64,000 nt of DNA from Marivirga aurantiaca (GTDB lineage: Bacteria > Bacteroidota > Bacteroidia > Cytophagales > Cyclobacteriaceae), in the NCBI RefSeq assembly GCF_016679925.1, contig NZ_JAEQBW010000002.1, positions 124,001-188,000 on the forward strand. The letters run 5' to 3'. Below the pieces are notes generated by a model. It saw only the letters and a list, made by a program, of their open reading frames with translations, was not told where the DNA came from and did no database searches. The position numbers and the translations under genes are program-made. Positions 43,469 to 50,768 of this stretch are shown here, in pieces; position 1 is the first letter of the stretch; every line of letters starts with the position of its first letter.

Positions 43469-43681
43469 CTAGCAACATGCTTGATCAGAATCCAATTGTA
43501 CTGGTGGACAAGGTGCTGAACCATAGCTGCAATACACGCAGCAATCCCCTTCCTTTGGTTTTAGCACCTGGTGGCAGTTTTCACATTCATAGAAATACTG
43601 ACAGGCGTCAGTCGGCATAGTTTCTTCTTTCTGATGTCCGCAGTTGGGGCAAGTGATGGTAGATTCTAAGATGATTTCCAT
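43469..43681 (-). CDS. Cys-rich zinc-ribbon protein (GDCCVYCSYG type)
   Basis: The 70-residue protein has a zinc ribbon (TCPNCGHQKEETMPTD, YECENCHQVL) followed by GDCCVYCSYGSAPCPPVQ and a CC end. This motif set recurs in mercury gene clusters. It starts directly at the stop of merTP and is probably its co-transcribed partner. A cytoplasmic metal-binding role is inferred. Confidence 0.75.
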   Translation of the reverse strand: MEIILESTITCPNCGHQKEETMPTDACQYFYECENCHQVLKPKEGDCCVYCSYGSAPCPPVQLDSDQACC

Positions 43682-44296
43682 TTATTTCTCTGTTTTATTG
43701 GTCACTGAATATCCGGTTGAGTTGATGGCTTGTTCAATTTCAAGGACGTCCGTTTTGGATTTATCAAATTCTACGATGGCATTGCCCTGGTCGTAGGAGG
43801 CGGTTACATTCAGGATGCCGCTGAGCATATTTACTTCATGCACTACATGCGCTGCGCACCCCTGACAAGTCATGCCTTTGATTTGAAAATTTACGGTCTG
43901 AATGTCTGACTTATCAACGATGATCACTTGCTTTTCAGATTTAGGGTAGAAAATGTGAGCATAAAGCGGGAACGCCAACATCAGGGCAGCAAAGACCGTG
44001 ATTATTGAAAGGAACTTTCTTGTTTGCCAAAAGGAGGGCTGAAGGTTCTCCTCACAGGCACATTCTTTTTCCTTTTTGGCCTTTGGTTTGAGTTTCTGAT
44101 ACCAGGCAAAGCCTAATACAACCACTGTGATGCCGACAAAAAAAGGCCTTGCCGGATCGAGCCATGAGAAAGTGGACGCAATCCCGCTTGCACCGGCCAC
44201 TAATGCAAGCACCGGGCTGATGCAGCAAAGGGAGCTTACTAAAGCGGCTAAAAGGCCGCTGGTTAAAAGGGAATTTTTCATATACTTAATTTTCAA
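43682..44296 (-). CDS. merTP: Mercuric transport protein MerTP
   Basis: The 204-residue protein joins a MerT-like part (LLAALVSSLCCISPVLALVAG with the essential Cys pair, then CACEE) and a periplasmic MerP/HMA part after about residue 130 (VNFQIKGMTCQGCAAHVVHEV, with the C-x2-C metal site). Fused MerTP proteins are known in Bacteroidota. The start may be 44296 or the Met at 44281. MerT normally delivers Hg(II) to a reductase, but no merA lies in the window. Confidence 0.85.
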   Translation of the reverse strand: MKIKYMKNSLLTSGLLAALVSSLCCISPVLALVAGASGIASTFSWLDPARPFFVGITVVVLGFAWYQKLKPKAKKEKECACEENLQPSFWQTRKFLSIITVFAALMLAFPLYAHIFYPKSEKQVIIVDKSDIQTVNFQIKGMTCQGCAAHVVHEVNMLSGILNVTASYDQGNAIVEFDKSKTDVLEIEQAINSTGYSVTNKTEK

Positions 44297-44323
44297 AAAA
44301 AGAAGGGCTCTGCGCCCTCCCAG

Positions 44324-44527
44324 TTACTTTTTCTTACAGCAGGCGGGTACTTCCGCCACTTTCATGTCATAAGGACATTCAGGAGTGCCTGCCAAAGGGC
44401 AGGTAACTTTTGGACAATCTGGAGTACCTTCCAAAGGACAAGCTTTTGGAGATGAGTTGATCCCGTAGGCAAGGCCACCAATTGCGAGAATACTCGCTGT
44501 TGCGAAAATCATGAGTTTACTTTTCAT
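44324..44527 (-). CDS. Small Cys-rich exported protein
   Basis: The 67-residue protein has a signal-like start (MIFATASILAIGGLAYG), then CPLEGTPDCPKVTCPLAGTPECPYD, a repeat of C-P-L-x-G-T-P-x-C-P, and a PACCKKK end. It is likely an exported metal-binding peptide. It precedes merTP by 27 bp on the same strand. The family is familiar only from similar mer clusters. Confidence 0.65.
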   Translation of the reverse strand: MKSKLMIFATASILAIGGLAYGINSSPKACPLEGTPDCPKVTCPLAGTPECPYDMKVAEVPACCKKK

Positions 44528-44561
44528 ATCAATCTATTTTAATGAAACATCTCTCCAAAGG

Positions 44562-44951
44562 TCAGTCACGGGGGGAGGGGGTATCCAAACGTTCGGATAA
44601 AAATTTCTTCAATTCTTCTTCCACCATGCGGGCTTCTCGTAGTTTTTTAGGCACTTCTTCGAGTTTAAGCTCTGGAAATAGTTTTCTCAGCTTTTCTATT
44701 GTTTCTTCATTGCCACAGTCGCCAGGGCAGCTCTGGTAAGCTGACGAGATCCTTTCTGCTAGTGCTTTCCTGTAGGCATCATCCAATAACTCGTAAGTAG
44801 TCTTAGCAAGCATGGATTGCACAGCTTTTAGCTGCAAAAGGATATTTTCAACCTGGTCCACATCATCTATTTTGCTAAGGATGTATCCCAGCTGACCTGT
44901 TGCTGTTTTTAGTGAAACCTTTATGCTTTGAGTGAGATCATGGGGTATCAT
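44562..44951 (-). CDS. CsoR/RcnR-like protein with altered metal ligands
   Basis: The 129-residue protein is all-helical with KVSLKTATGQLGYILSKIDDVDQVENILLQLKAVQSMLAKTTYELL, like the DUF156 (CsoR/RcnR/FrmR) repressors. The canonical Cys-His-Cys ligands are not at their usual places; instead CPGDC occurs later (about residue 74). It may therefore sense another ligand or have lost sensing. It overlaps the ArsR-family gene by four bases and so shares its promoter. Confidence 0.65.
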   Translation of the reverse strand: MIPHDLTQSIKVSLKTATGQLGYILSKIDDVDQVENILLQLKAVQSMLAKTTYELLDDAYRKALAERISSAYQSCPGDCGNEETIEKLRKLFPELKLEEVPKKLREARMVEEELKKFLSERLDTPSPRD

Positions 44952-45316
44952 AAGGTAGGAATTGAATTTGGGAGCTTAAACAAATCGAGCACAGATGAAA
45001 TGATTCGCTGACTTTGCGCTTCTACTGAATAGAATATGGTTTGTCCCGATTTTTTAGTCGTCACGATTCTTGCATCCTTCAGTTTTTTCAAATGCTGTGA
45101 GACGGCCGGCACGGTCATGCCCAGGATGTCTGACAAGTCGCACGGACAAAGTTCATTTTCCTGCTTCAAGAGGTACAGGATTTTGAGGCGGACCGCATTA
45201 CCGGCAAGATTCAGTACATCTGCCAGTTCTAAAAGTCCTTCCTCCTTGCTTTTCAAGTCTTCCCTGCACCTATTGATCTGGTCGCTATCGGCAAAGACAC
45301 GAATACATGTATTCAT
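44948..45316 (-). CDS. ArsR/SmtB-family repressor of the mer-type operon
   Basis: The Met at 45316 (MNTCIRVFADSDQ) is chosen because it puts a palindrome (45327-45342) upstream of the gene rather than across the start. The winged helix is LANVL-like LNLAGNAVRLKILYLL, and MTVPAVSQHLKKLKDARIV is the recognition helix. ELCPCDLSD places Cys residues at the alpha-3 metal site, as in ArsR and CadC. In Bacteroidota mer operons an ArsR-type protein replaces MerR. Two palindromes frame its promoter, so self-repression is likely. Confidence 0.85.
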   Translation of the reverse strand: MNTCIRVFADSDQINRCREDLKSKEEGLLELADVLNLAGNAVRLKILYLLKQENELCPCDLSDILGMTVPAVSQHLKKLKDARIVTTKKSGQTIFYSVEAQSQRIISSVLDLFKLPNSIPTL

Positions 45317-45326
45317 AACTTCGTAT

Positions 45327-45386
45327 TTAAGCATTTGCTTAACAAAGCTAAGGAATTAAATGTATTTAAGCAAGCACTTAAATACA
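45327..45386 (-). promoter_or_regulatory. Mer-type promoter framed by two palindromic operators
   Basis: On the minus strand TTG (45373-45371), 20 bases, and TAGCTTTG (45350-45343) form a Bacteroidota promoter. TGTATTTAAG-caagca-CTTAAATACA (45361-45386) overlaps the -33 side, and TTAAGCA-tt-TGCTTAA (45327-45342) lies just downstream. Both share TTTAAGCA, so one repressor can bind both sites. Confidence 0.7.
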
Positions 45387-45394
45387 GAAAAGGG

Positions 45395-46642
45395 CTATTT
45401 CGCCCTTCTCATCAATTTTGGTGCTGCCAGCTTCTCCCGGAGAGTGTGCATGTCTTCACTTACCTTCTTCTCCACCACTTTTGCGTAAACCTGTGTAGTA
45501 GTAATTTTTGAATGGCCGAGCATTTTGCTTACGGTCTCCAACGGGACACCATTGCAAAGGGTAACGGTGGTGGCAAATGTATGCCTGGCCAAGTGGAAAG
45601 TCAGGTTCTTTTCAATCCCACACAGGTCGGCAATTTCTTTCAAATAGGAATTGAGCTTCTGGTTGGAGATCACTGGAAATACTGTTCCCTTCTGTAAAGC
45701 CCTTGGATGGGTTTTGTATTTCTCTATGATCTCCCAGGCTTTGGGAAGAATGGGAACCCTTACAGGCTGGTCAGTCTTTTGCCTGCAGGTGGAGAGCCAG
45801 TATTCTCCGTCTATGCCTATGGTGATGTTGGAAGGTGTTAGGTTCATAGCATCGATGTAAGCCAGTCCAGTGTAGCAGCTGAATACAAACAGATCTCTTA
45901 CCCACTGCAAACGCACAATTTTGAAGTCCCTGTTTTCCAATGTTTCCAATTCTTCGGCATCTAAGAAACCCCTATCCACTCGGTGAAATTTGAGCTGGTA
46001 TTTATCAAATGGATCCCGGCTTACCCATTCCATTTTTACAGCCATGGTCACCATCTTCCGGAAACGCTCCAAGTGCTTCATCACTCCATTGTTGCCAAGT
46101 GGCTTCTGGTGGTCTTTGGGTTTGTAGTTACGGAGGTAGAATTCAAAATCGGTGATGAACTTGTACGACAGTTCTGAAAGGAACATGTCAGTTGTACCGA
46201 ACCGCTCTTTCAAAAATCTGTGGATGTACTTCTGAGTGGTGAAGTAGTTTTTCATCGTGCCCCAAGCCAGTGTATCTCGCATAGCCTGGTTGTGATAATC
46301 CACCAGCTTGCATAAAGTGAAGTCCTTTTGGTCTGTACCCAGGAACATGCTTTTGATAGCATCTGCGGTGATCAGTCGCTTTTGCACTTGCATTTCCTGG
46401 TAGCATTCCATGATACGGGCCTGGACTTCATCCAAATAATGATTGAGCGATTTGATTTCTTCCCGGCTGCCCTTGGCCATGCCTTTGCTACCATTCCAGT
46501 CGCCTGGTTTGATCCAGCGTTTCAATGATATTTCTACCCTGCGGCCATCAACGGTGACCCTGGCATAGATTGGGAGTAGGCCATCTTTGGCCTTGTTCGT
46601 TCTTGTGATGAACTGAACTCCGAAGGTGTTTGTAGTTCTCAT
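45395..46642 (-). CDS. int: Tyrosine recombinase / integrase of the island
   Basis: The 415-residue protein has an SAM-like core-binding part (about 105-210) and a catalytic domain. CRQKTD has the Lys, HLARHTFAT the His-x2-Arg box, LGHS the second His and YAKV the nucleophile Tyr. The first catalytic Arg is replaced: the motif is CYTGLAYID, with Ala where most recombinases have Arg. IntDOT also lacks this Arg, so the change is typical of this group. It lies 284 bp from tRNA-Pro and is the likely enzyme for integration and excision. Confidence 0.92.
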   Translation of the reverse strand: MRTTNTFGVQFITRTNKAKDGLLPIYARVTVDGRRVEISLKRWIKPGDWNGSKGMAKGSREEIKSLNHYLDEVQARIMECYQEMQVQKRLITADAIKSMFLGTDQKDFTLCKLVDYHNQAMRDTLAWGTMKNYFTTQKYIHRFLKERFGTTDMFLSELSYKFITDFEFYLRNYKPKDHQKPLGNNGVMKHLERFRKMVTMAVKMEWVSRDPFDKYQLKFHRVDRGFLDAEELETLENRDFKIVRLQWVRDLFVFSCYTGLAYIDAMNLTPSNITIGIDGEYWLSTCRQKTDQPVRVPILPKAWEIIEKYKTHPRALQKGTVFPVISNQKLNSYLKEIADLCGIEKNLTFHLARHTFATTVTLCNGVPLETVSKMLGHSKITTTQVYAKVVEKKVSEDMHTLREKLAAPKLMRRAK

Positions 46643-46925
46643 GACAATTCAGCTTTTGAGTGTTTGTGTTAAAATGATTCCTCTCGTGGTGAACTGCTTC
46701 CACAAGGTCACTCAAACAGACCTAAAACAGTTCAAATTATGCGATGCAACTATCTGTTTTACAGCTATTTGCATCAATCTGGTGAACTAAAATAAACCAT
46801 TCATTTGGTTCACCGGATAGGTCTCATTTTTGCTGAAATTGTCTAAATCGAACTGATACGTAAAAAATAAAAAAGCCCGCAAATCGTAAGATTTGCAGGC
46901 TTTTGGGTTCTGATGAACCTTTGTT
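46643..46925. other. Right terminal non-coding arm of the island
   Basis: No gene is seen. The words GGTGAACT (46688-46695, 46781-46788) and GGTTCACCG (46807-46815) repeat those in the left arm, which suits arm-type sites for the integrase. The tRNA-Pro terminator hairpin ends the segment. Confidence 0.45.
46871..46904 (-). terminator. Terminator after tRNA-Pro
   Basis: AAAAGCC-C-GCAAATC and GATTTGC-A-GGCTTTT form a long stem with one C/A mismatch, the same architecture as at 961-994. On the minus strand it follows the tRNA-Pro 3' end by 22 bases. Confidence 0.7.
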
Positions 46926-46942
46926 GTCGGGGTGGCAGGATT
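46926..46942. repeat. Proximal attachment site (att) in tRNA-Pro
   Basis: This is the tRNA-side copy of the 17-bp repeat found at 996-1012. Integration here keeps the tRNA complete. Confidence 0.8.
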
Positions 46943-47000
46943 CGAACCTACGACCTCCTCGTCCCAAACGAGGCGCGATACCGGGCTACGCTACACCCCG
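46927..47000 (-). tRNA. tRNA-Pro (TGG)
   Basis: The minus strand folds as a standard tRNA: acceptor CGGGGTG/CACCCCG, anticodon loop TTTGGGA with TGG, T loop TTCGAAT, discriminator A. CCA is not encoded. Its 3' end is the core of the island attachment site (46926-46942). Confidence 0.92.
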
Positions 47001-47053
47001 CGACATTATCTTTAATTCTTTATTTCTCTGAAACGCTTTTTCAGAACCCCGTG

Positions 47054-47142
47054 CGGAGGAGGGGGGATTCGAACCCCCGGAACCTATTACTAAGTTCGGC
47101 AGTTTAGCAAACTACTGGTTTCAGCCACTCACCCACTCCTCC
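47054..47142 (-). tRNA. tRNA-Ser (GCT)
   Basis: The minus strand gives GGAGGAG/CTCCTCC acceptor arms, the long variable arm expected of tRNA-Ser, anticodon GCT in TTGCTAA, T loop TTCGAAT and discriminator G. It is the next gene after tRNA-Pro. Confidence 0.92.
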
Positions 47143-47357
47143 AAATCGTTAGATATTGCTATCTCTTTCCGAATTGGAATGCAAATATAAGGGAATGATT
47201 TAAACTTATACAAATGACACCAGTCATATTTTTATAAAAAATTCAATATACTTTCTAAATAATTGATAATCAAATATTAATGCTTGTCGTTCAATTAATA
47301 TTATTTTTTGCGGCTCATTTATATTTTAAATTAAATAGATTCCTTTTCAACATACTG

Positions 47358-47387
47358 TTGGCCTTTCCGTTTCGTTTTATATTTTTG
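47358..47387 (+). promoter_or_regulatory. Promoter of batB
   Basis: TTG (47358-47360), 19 bases, then TATTTTTG (47380-47387) matches TTG-N19-TAnnTTTG. The start codon follows after 15 bases, so the leader is very short. Confidence 0.7.
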
Positions 47388-47402
47388 TGCAAAACATAAA
47401 CT

Positions 47403-48371
47403 ATGACGTGGATAAATTCTCTGGGAACAGAGGAAATTGTTTTTATTGTACTTTTCCTGGGACTCTATCTGGCATATACCTTCAGGGTGTTCCGTATAGC
47501 CAAAAGAATGGGACAGGCCTATTCAAATGTGCTGCCTAAATTTCTTTTAAGATCTGTGATATTTGCATTGCTTATTATGGCATTAATGGGACCCTCATTT
47601 GGGGAAGACAAGCAAGAAGTGAAGGCAGTAGGAAAGGATATTATGATTGCGGTGGATTTATCCCAATCAATGAATGCATTTGATATTGCACCTACCCGGC
47701 TGGAAAAAGTAAAGTACGAGTTGAAAAACATTGTTGATGCTTTCAGTTCCGACAGAATAGGATTGTTGATTTTTTCCTCGGAGGCTTTTGTTCAGTGTCC
47801 TTTAACATACGATCAAAATGCACTCAACCTTTTTATAGAAACATTAAACACAGGTTTGGTGCCAAGTACTGGTACTGATTTTGGCGCAGCACTTTCTATG
47901 GCTTATGATAAATTGACCAAAGATGAAGAACCGGCTGGTAATCAAAAATCCAAAATAATTATACTGATAAGTGATGGGGAAGATTTTGGAGATGAAACCG
48001 ATAAAGCCGTTTCAAAAATAAATGATTCAGGTATTAGGCTTTTTACATTAGGTGTAGGTACTGAGAAGGGGAGTAAAATCAGTACCCGTACAGGCTATAA
48101 AAAGGACAGAAATGGAAATGAGGTAATTTCTCAGCTTAATTCTAAATCGTTAAAAGATATTGCCTATGATGCTGATGGTAAATATTTTGAGATCAATTAC
48201 CTTGACAATGAAGTAGGAAGGTTAATTGCCACTGTTAATGCCATTGAAGGGGAATTAAAAGACACAAAAGTTGTTGATGTATCAGCAAACAAATTTCATT
48301 ATTTCCTGGGTATAGCATTTTTGCTTTTGCTTCTGGATGTTTTTACTACTGTAAAAATTATAAAAATATGA
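47403..48371 (+). CDS. batB: BatB-like von Willebrand factor A protein
   Basis: The 322-residue protein has membrane helices at both ends (near 10-25 and 300-318) and a VWA domain between them. The metal-ion site is DLSQSMN (D-x-S-x-S), with STGTDFG and SDGEDFG completing it. This is the BatA/BatB type, linked to oxygen tolerance and cell-envelope stress in Bacteroidota. It overlaps batC by four bases. The usual upstream partners (MoxR, BatA) are not seen here, as tRNA genes occupy that side. Confidence 0.85.
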   Translation: MTWINSLGTEEIVFIVLFLGLYLAYTFRVFRIAKRMGQAYSNVLPKFLLRSVIFALLIMALMGPSFGEDKQEVKAVGKDIMIAVDLSQSMNAFDIAPTRLEKVKYELKNIVDAFSSDRIGLLIFSSEAFVQCPLTYDQNALNLFIETLNTGLVPSTGTDFGAALSMAYDKLTKDEEPAGNQKSKIIILISDGEDFGDETDKAVSKINDSGIRLFTLGVGTEKGSKISTRTGYKKDRNGNEVISQLNSKSLKDIAYDADGKYFEINYLDNEVGRLIATVNAIEGELKDTKVVDVSANKFHYFLGIAFLLLLLDVFTTVKIIKI

Positions 48372-49279
48372 ACAGTAAAATTATTTTCATCATCTTATTG
48401 GGCTTCATTTTCAGTCTAAATGTGTTGGCCATTGATCCGGTGAGCAAAATTGCCAAGGCCAATAAAGCAAAGGAGTTAGCTAAAGAAGCCTATATCAATG
48501 GAAAATATCAGGAAGCCATCAAACATTATTCGTACCTGCTGGACTCTCTCAATTATGAGAGCGAAGAGGCACAGTTGAACAGGGCACATTCTTATTTCCA
48601 GTTGAAAGATACCATTAATGCTTTCGATAATTACAGAAGTTTGAGTACAGCCAGCTCTAAAGATATTCAATCCAGGGCTTTTTTACAGATGGGGAATCTG
48701 TCTGAACAACAAAAGGAGTATGAGAATGCTCTTTCTTATTTTAAAGAAGCCCTGAAAGCAAATCCGGCTAATCAAGAGGCCCGTTACAATTATGAGCTCT
48801 TGAAGAAAAAAATGAAAGAGCAGGAAGAAAATCAGGATCAACAACAAGACCAGCAAGATCAGGACAAGGACCAGCAAGATAAAAAAGAAGAAAATAAAGA
48901 GCAGGAAAGCAAGGAAGATCAGGATTCTGAGAGCCAGCAGCAAAAGGACGATCAGGAGAAATCTCAGGAAGACAAGGAAGCTGAGCAGAACCAACAAAAA
49001 GAAGATGGTGAGCAGAGCAAGGATGAGCAGGAGCAAAAATCTGATGCTGAACAGAAAAAGGACCAGGAACAAAAACAAAATGAAGATACCCAGGAGGTAG
49101 AAAGCGAAGAACAACAACCTATGGAGCCTTCTACTCGTGAAAAGTTGGAACAGATGAATGTTTCTGAAGAAAAGGCCAAAATGATATTAGAGGCTTTAAG
49201 AAATAAAGAAGCCCAATATTTTCAGCAAATGAGAAAAAAGGCTACAGAAAGACCAAAATCTAATAAGCCGGATTGGTAA
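48368..49279 (+). CDS. batC: BatC-like TPR protein with charged Gln-rich region
   Basis: The 303-residue protein has a signal peptide (IIFIILLGFIFSLNVLA), about three TPR units (residues 30-155; EYENALSYFKEALKANPANQEARY) and then about 110 residues of almost only Gln, Glu, Asp, Lys and Ser (from residue 155 to about 265). The end has STREKLEQMNVSEEKAKMILEALRNKEAQY. This is the standard BatC layout in which the periplasmic TPR works with BatB. The low-complexity part gives long but meaningless open frames on the opposite strand. Confidence 0.85.
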   Translation: MNSKIIFIILLGFIFSLNVLAIDPVSKIAKANKAKELAKEAYINGKYQEAIKHYSYLLDSLNYESEEAQLNRAHSYFQLKDTINAFDNYRSLSTASSKDIQSRAFLQMGNLSEQQKEYENALSYFKEALKANPANQEARYNYELLKKKMKEQEENQDQQQDQQDQDKDQQDKKEENKEQESKEDQDSESQQQKDDQEKSQEDKEAEQNQQKEDGEQSKDEQEQKSDAEQKKDQEQKQNEDTQEVESEEQQPMEPSTREKLEQMNVSEEKAKMILEALRNKEAQYFQQMRKKATERPKSNKPDW

Positions 49280-49352
49280 TCATGATGAACTCTCTTTTTA
49301 TCACTGGCCTTTTTCATTAATTTTACTTTTACAAAAATCAAAATAATCAACA

Positions 49353-50531
49353 ATGAAAGAAGTATATATTATATCTGCAGTAAGAACCCCCATTGGTAGT
49401 TTTGGAGGAAGTCTATCGAGCTTAACTGCTATAGAATTAGGATCTGCTGCTATTAAGGGTGCTTTAAAAAAAGCCAATGTGGAAGCTAAGGAAGTGGATG
49501 AAGTTTTTATGGGCAATGTAGTTTCTGCTAATTTGGGCCAGGCTCCTGCCCGCCAGGCAGCTGTTGGTGCAGGTTTAGGTTTCAATGTACCATGTACTAC
49601 TATCAATAAAGTTTGTTCATCAGGAATGAAGTCTGTCATGTTTGGTGCACAGAGTATTATGCTGGGCCATGCGGACACTGTTGTGGCTGGAGGAATGGAA
49701 AGTATGTCCAACATCCCTTATTATATTCCGAAAGCCCGATATGGCTATAAATATGGAAACGGAGAATTGGTTGATGGTTTATTGAAAGATGGTCTTTGGG
49801 AAGTGTATTATAAATTTCCGATGGGTAATTGTGCTGATAATACCGCCAAAGAAATGAATATTAGCCGTGAAATGCAGGATGAATATGCCATCAATTCATA
49901 CAAAAAAGTTGCAGCTGCTACAGAGGCAGGCCATTTTAAGGATGAAATTGTTCCTGTGGAAGTGCCACAAAGAAAAGGTGATCCTATCATGGTGACCGAG
50001 GATGAGGAATATAAAAATGTAAACTTTGATAAAATTCCTGGTTTAAGACCTGTTTTCTCTAAAGAAGGTACTGTAACTGCAGCCAATGCTTCCACCATTA
50101 ATGATGGCGCCTCTGCATTAATCCTGATGAGCAAGGAAAAAGCAGATGCTTTAGGATTAAAACCTATTGCAAAAATAAGAGGTTTTGGTGATGCTGCACA
50201 AGATCCTATCTGGTTTACTACAGCGCCTTCATTGGCAATTCCTATTGCTATGAAAAGGGCAGGTGTTTCCCAGAGTGAAGTTGATTATTTTGAAATAAAT
50301 GAAGCATTTTCGGCTGTAGCTATTGCCAATAACCAGCAACTCAATTTAGATCCATCTAAAGTGAATGTATTTGGTGGTGCTGTAGCTCTTGGGCATCCAT
50401 TAGGTGCTTCAGGCGCAAGGATCATGTCAACATTACACTCTGTGTTGAGAAACAAAGGAGGAAATATTGGTGTGGCCGGTATTTGTAATGGTGGTGGAGG
50501 TGCTTCCGCTATTGTTATTGAGAAAATGTAA
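49353..50531 (+). CDS. Acetyl-CoA acetyltransferase (thiolase)
   Basis: The 392-residue protein is a type II thiolase. The active-site Cys lies in KVCSSGMKSV (about residue 90), the substrate-binding His in GGAVALGHPLGASGARI (about 349), and the second Cys in GICNGGGGASA (about 379). It condenses two acetyl-CoA to acetoacetyl-CoA or cleaves 3-ketoacyl-CoA. It stands alone, without fad or phb genes nearby, so its direction and pathway cannot be told. Confidence 0.92.
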   Translation: MKEVYIISAVRTPIGSFGGSLSSLTAIELGSAAIKGALKKANVEAKEVDEVFMGNVVSANLGQAPARQAAVGAGLGFNVPCTTINKVCSSGMKSVMFGAQSIMLGHADTVVAGGMESMSNIPYYIPKARYGYKYGNGELVDGLLKDGLWEVYYKFPMGNCADNTAKEMNISREMQDEYAINSYKKVAAATEAGHFKDEIVPVEVPQRKGDPIMVTEDEEYKNVNFDKIPGLRPVFSKEGTVTAANASTINDGASALILMSKEKADALGLKPIAKIRGFGDAAQDPIWFTTAPSLAIPIAMKRAGVSQSEVDYFEINEAFSAVAIANNQQLNLDPSKVNVFGGAVALGHPLGASGARIMSTLHSVLRNKGGNIGVAGICNGGGGASAIVIEKM

Positions 50532-50768
50532 AAAAATCATTCACAACAACTTGATTTGTTTCTGAACAATATTTCCCAATTCTGATCTTTATATGATTAG
50601 GATTGGGTTTTTTATTAAGTAATTATTAAAAAAAAATGAGAAGAGAGGAACAAGTCCTGCGTTAGAGAGGTTCTGCTTTAAATTTTCCTCCCATTTTTTT
50701 CTAACTTAGAAACTGAAATTTAGTTGGTTGAGAAAATCTGCTTTGTCATTTATAAAATTCAATTGCCC

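Larger units (their letters stand above)
996..46942. mobile_element. Integrated genomic island at tRNA-Pro, about 46 kb
   Basis: The island is bounded by a perfect 17-bp direct repeat of the tRNA-Pro 3' end, with a tyrosine recombinase directly beside the intact tRNA. It contains RteC, a DnaC-like ATPase, HTH/excisionase-like proteins, a methyltransferase-nuclease operon and three metal-resistance modules. Most of it is visibly richer in G and C than the chromosome after 47150, except for the AT-rich methyltransferase operon. RteC and the integrase type relate it to the CTnDOT-like elements of Bacteroidota. No relaxase or tra genes are visible. The exact left end could be 996 or the second att-like copy at 1124. 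Confidence 0.8.

Noticed and set aside
46913-47107. 64-codon plus-strand frame
   Set aside because: It is a translation across tRNA-Pro and tRNA-Ser (the familiar GGRIRTYDLL-type artefact).
48683-49117. 144-codon frame opposite batC
   Set aside because: A run of Leu, Phe and Ile produced by the Gln/Glu/Lys-rich region on the coding strand.
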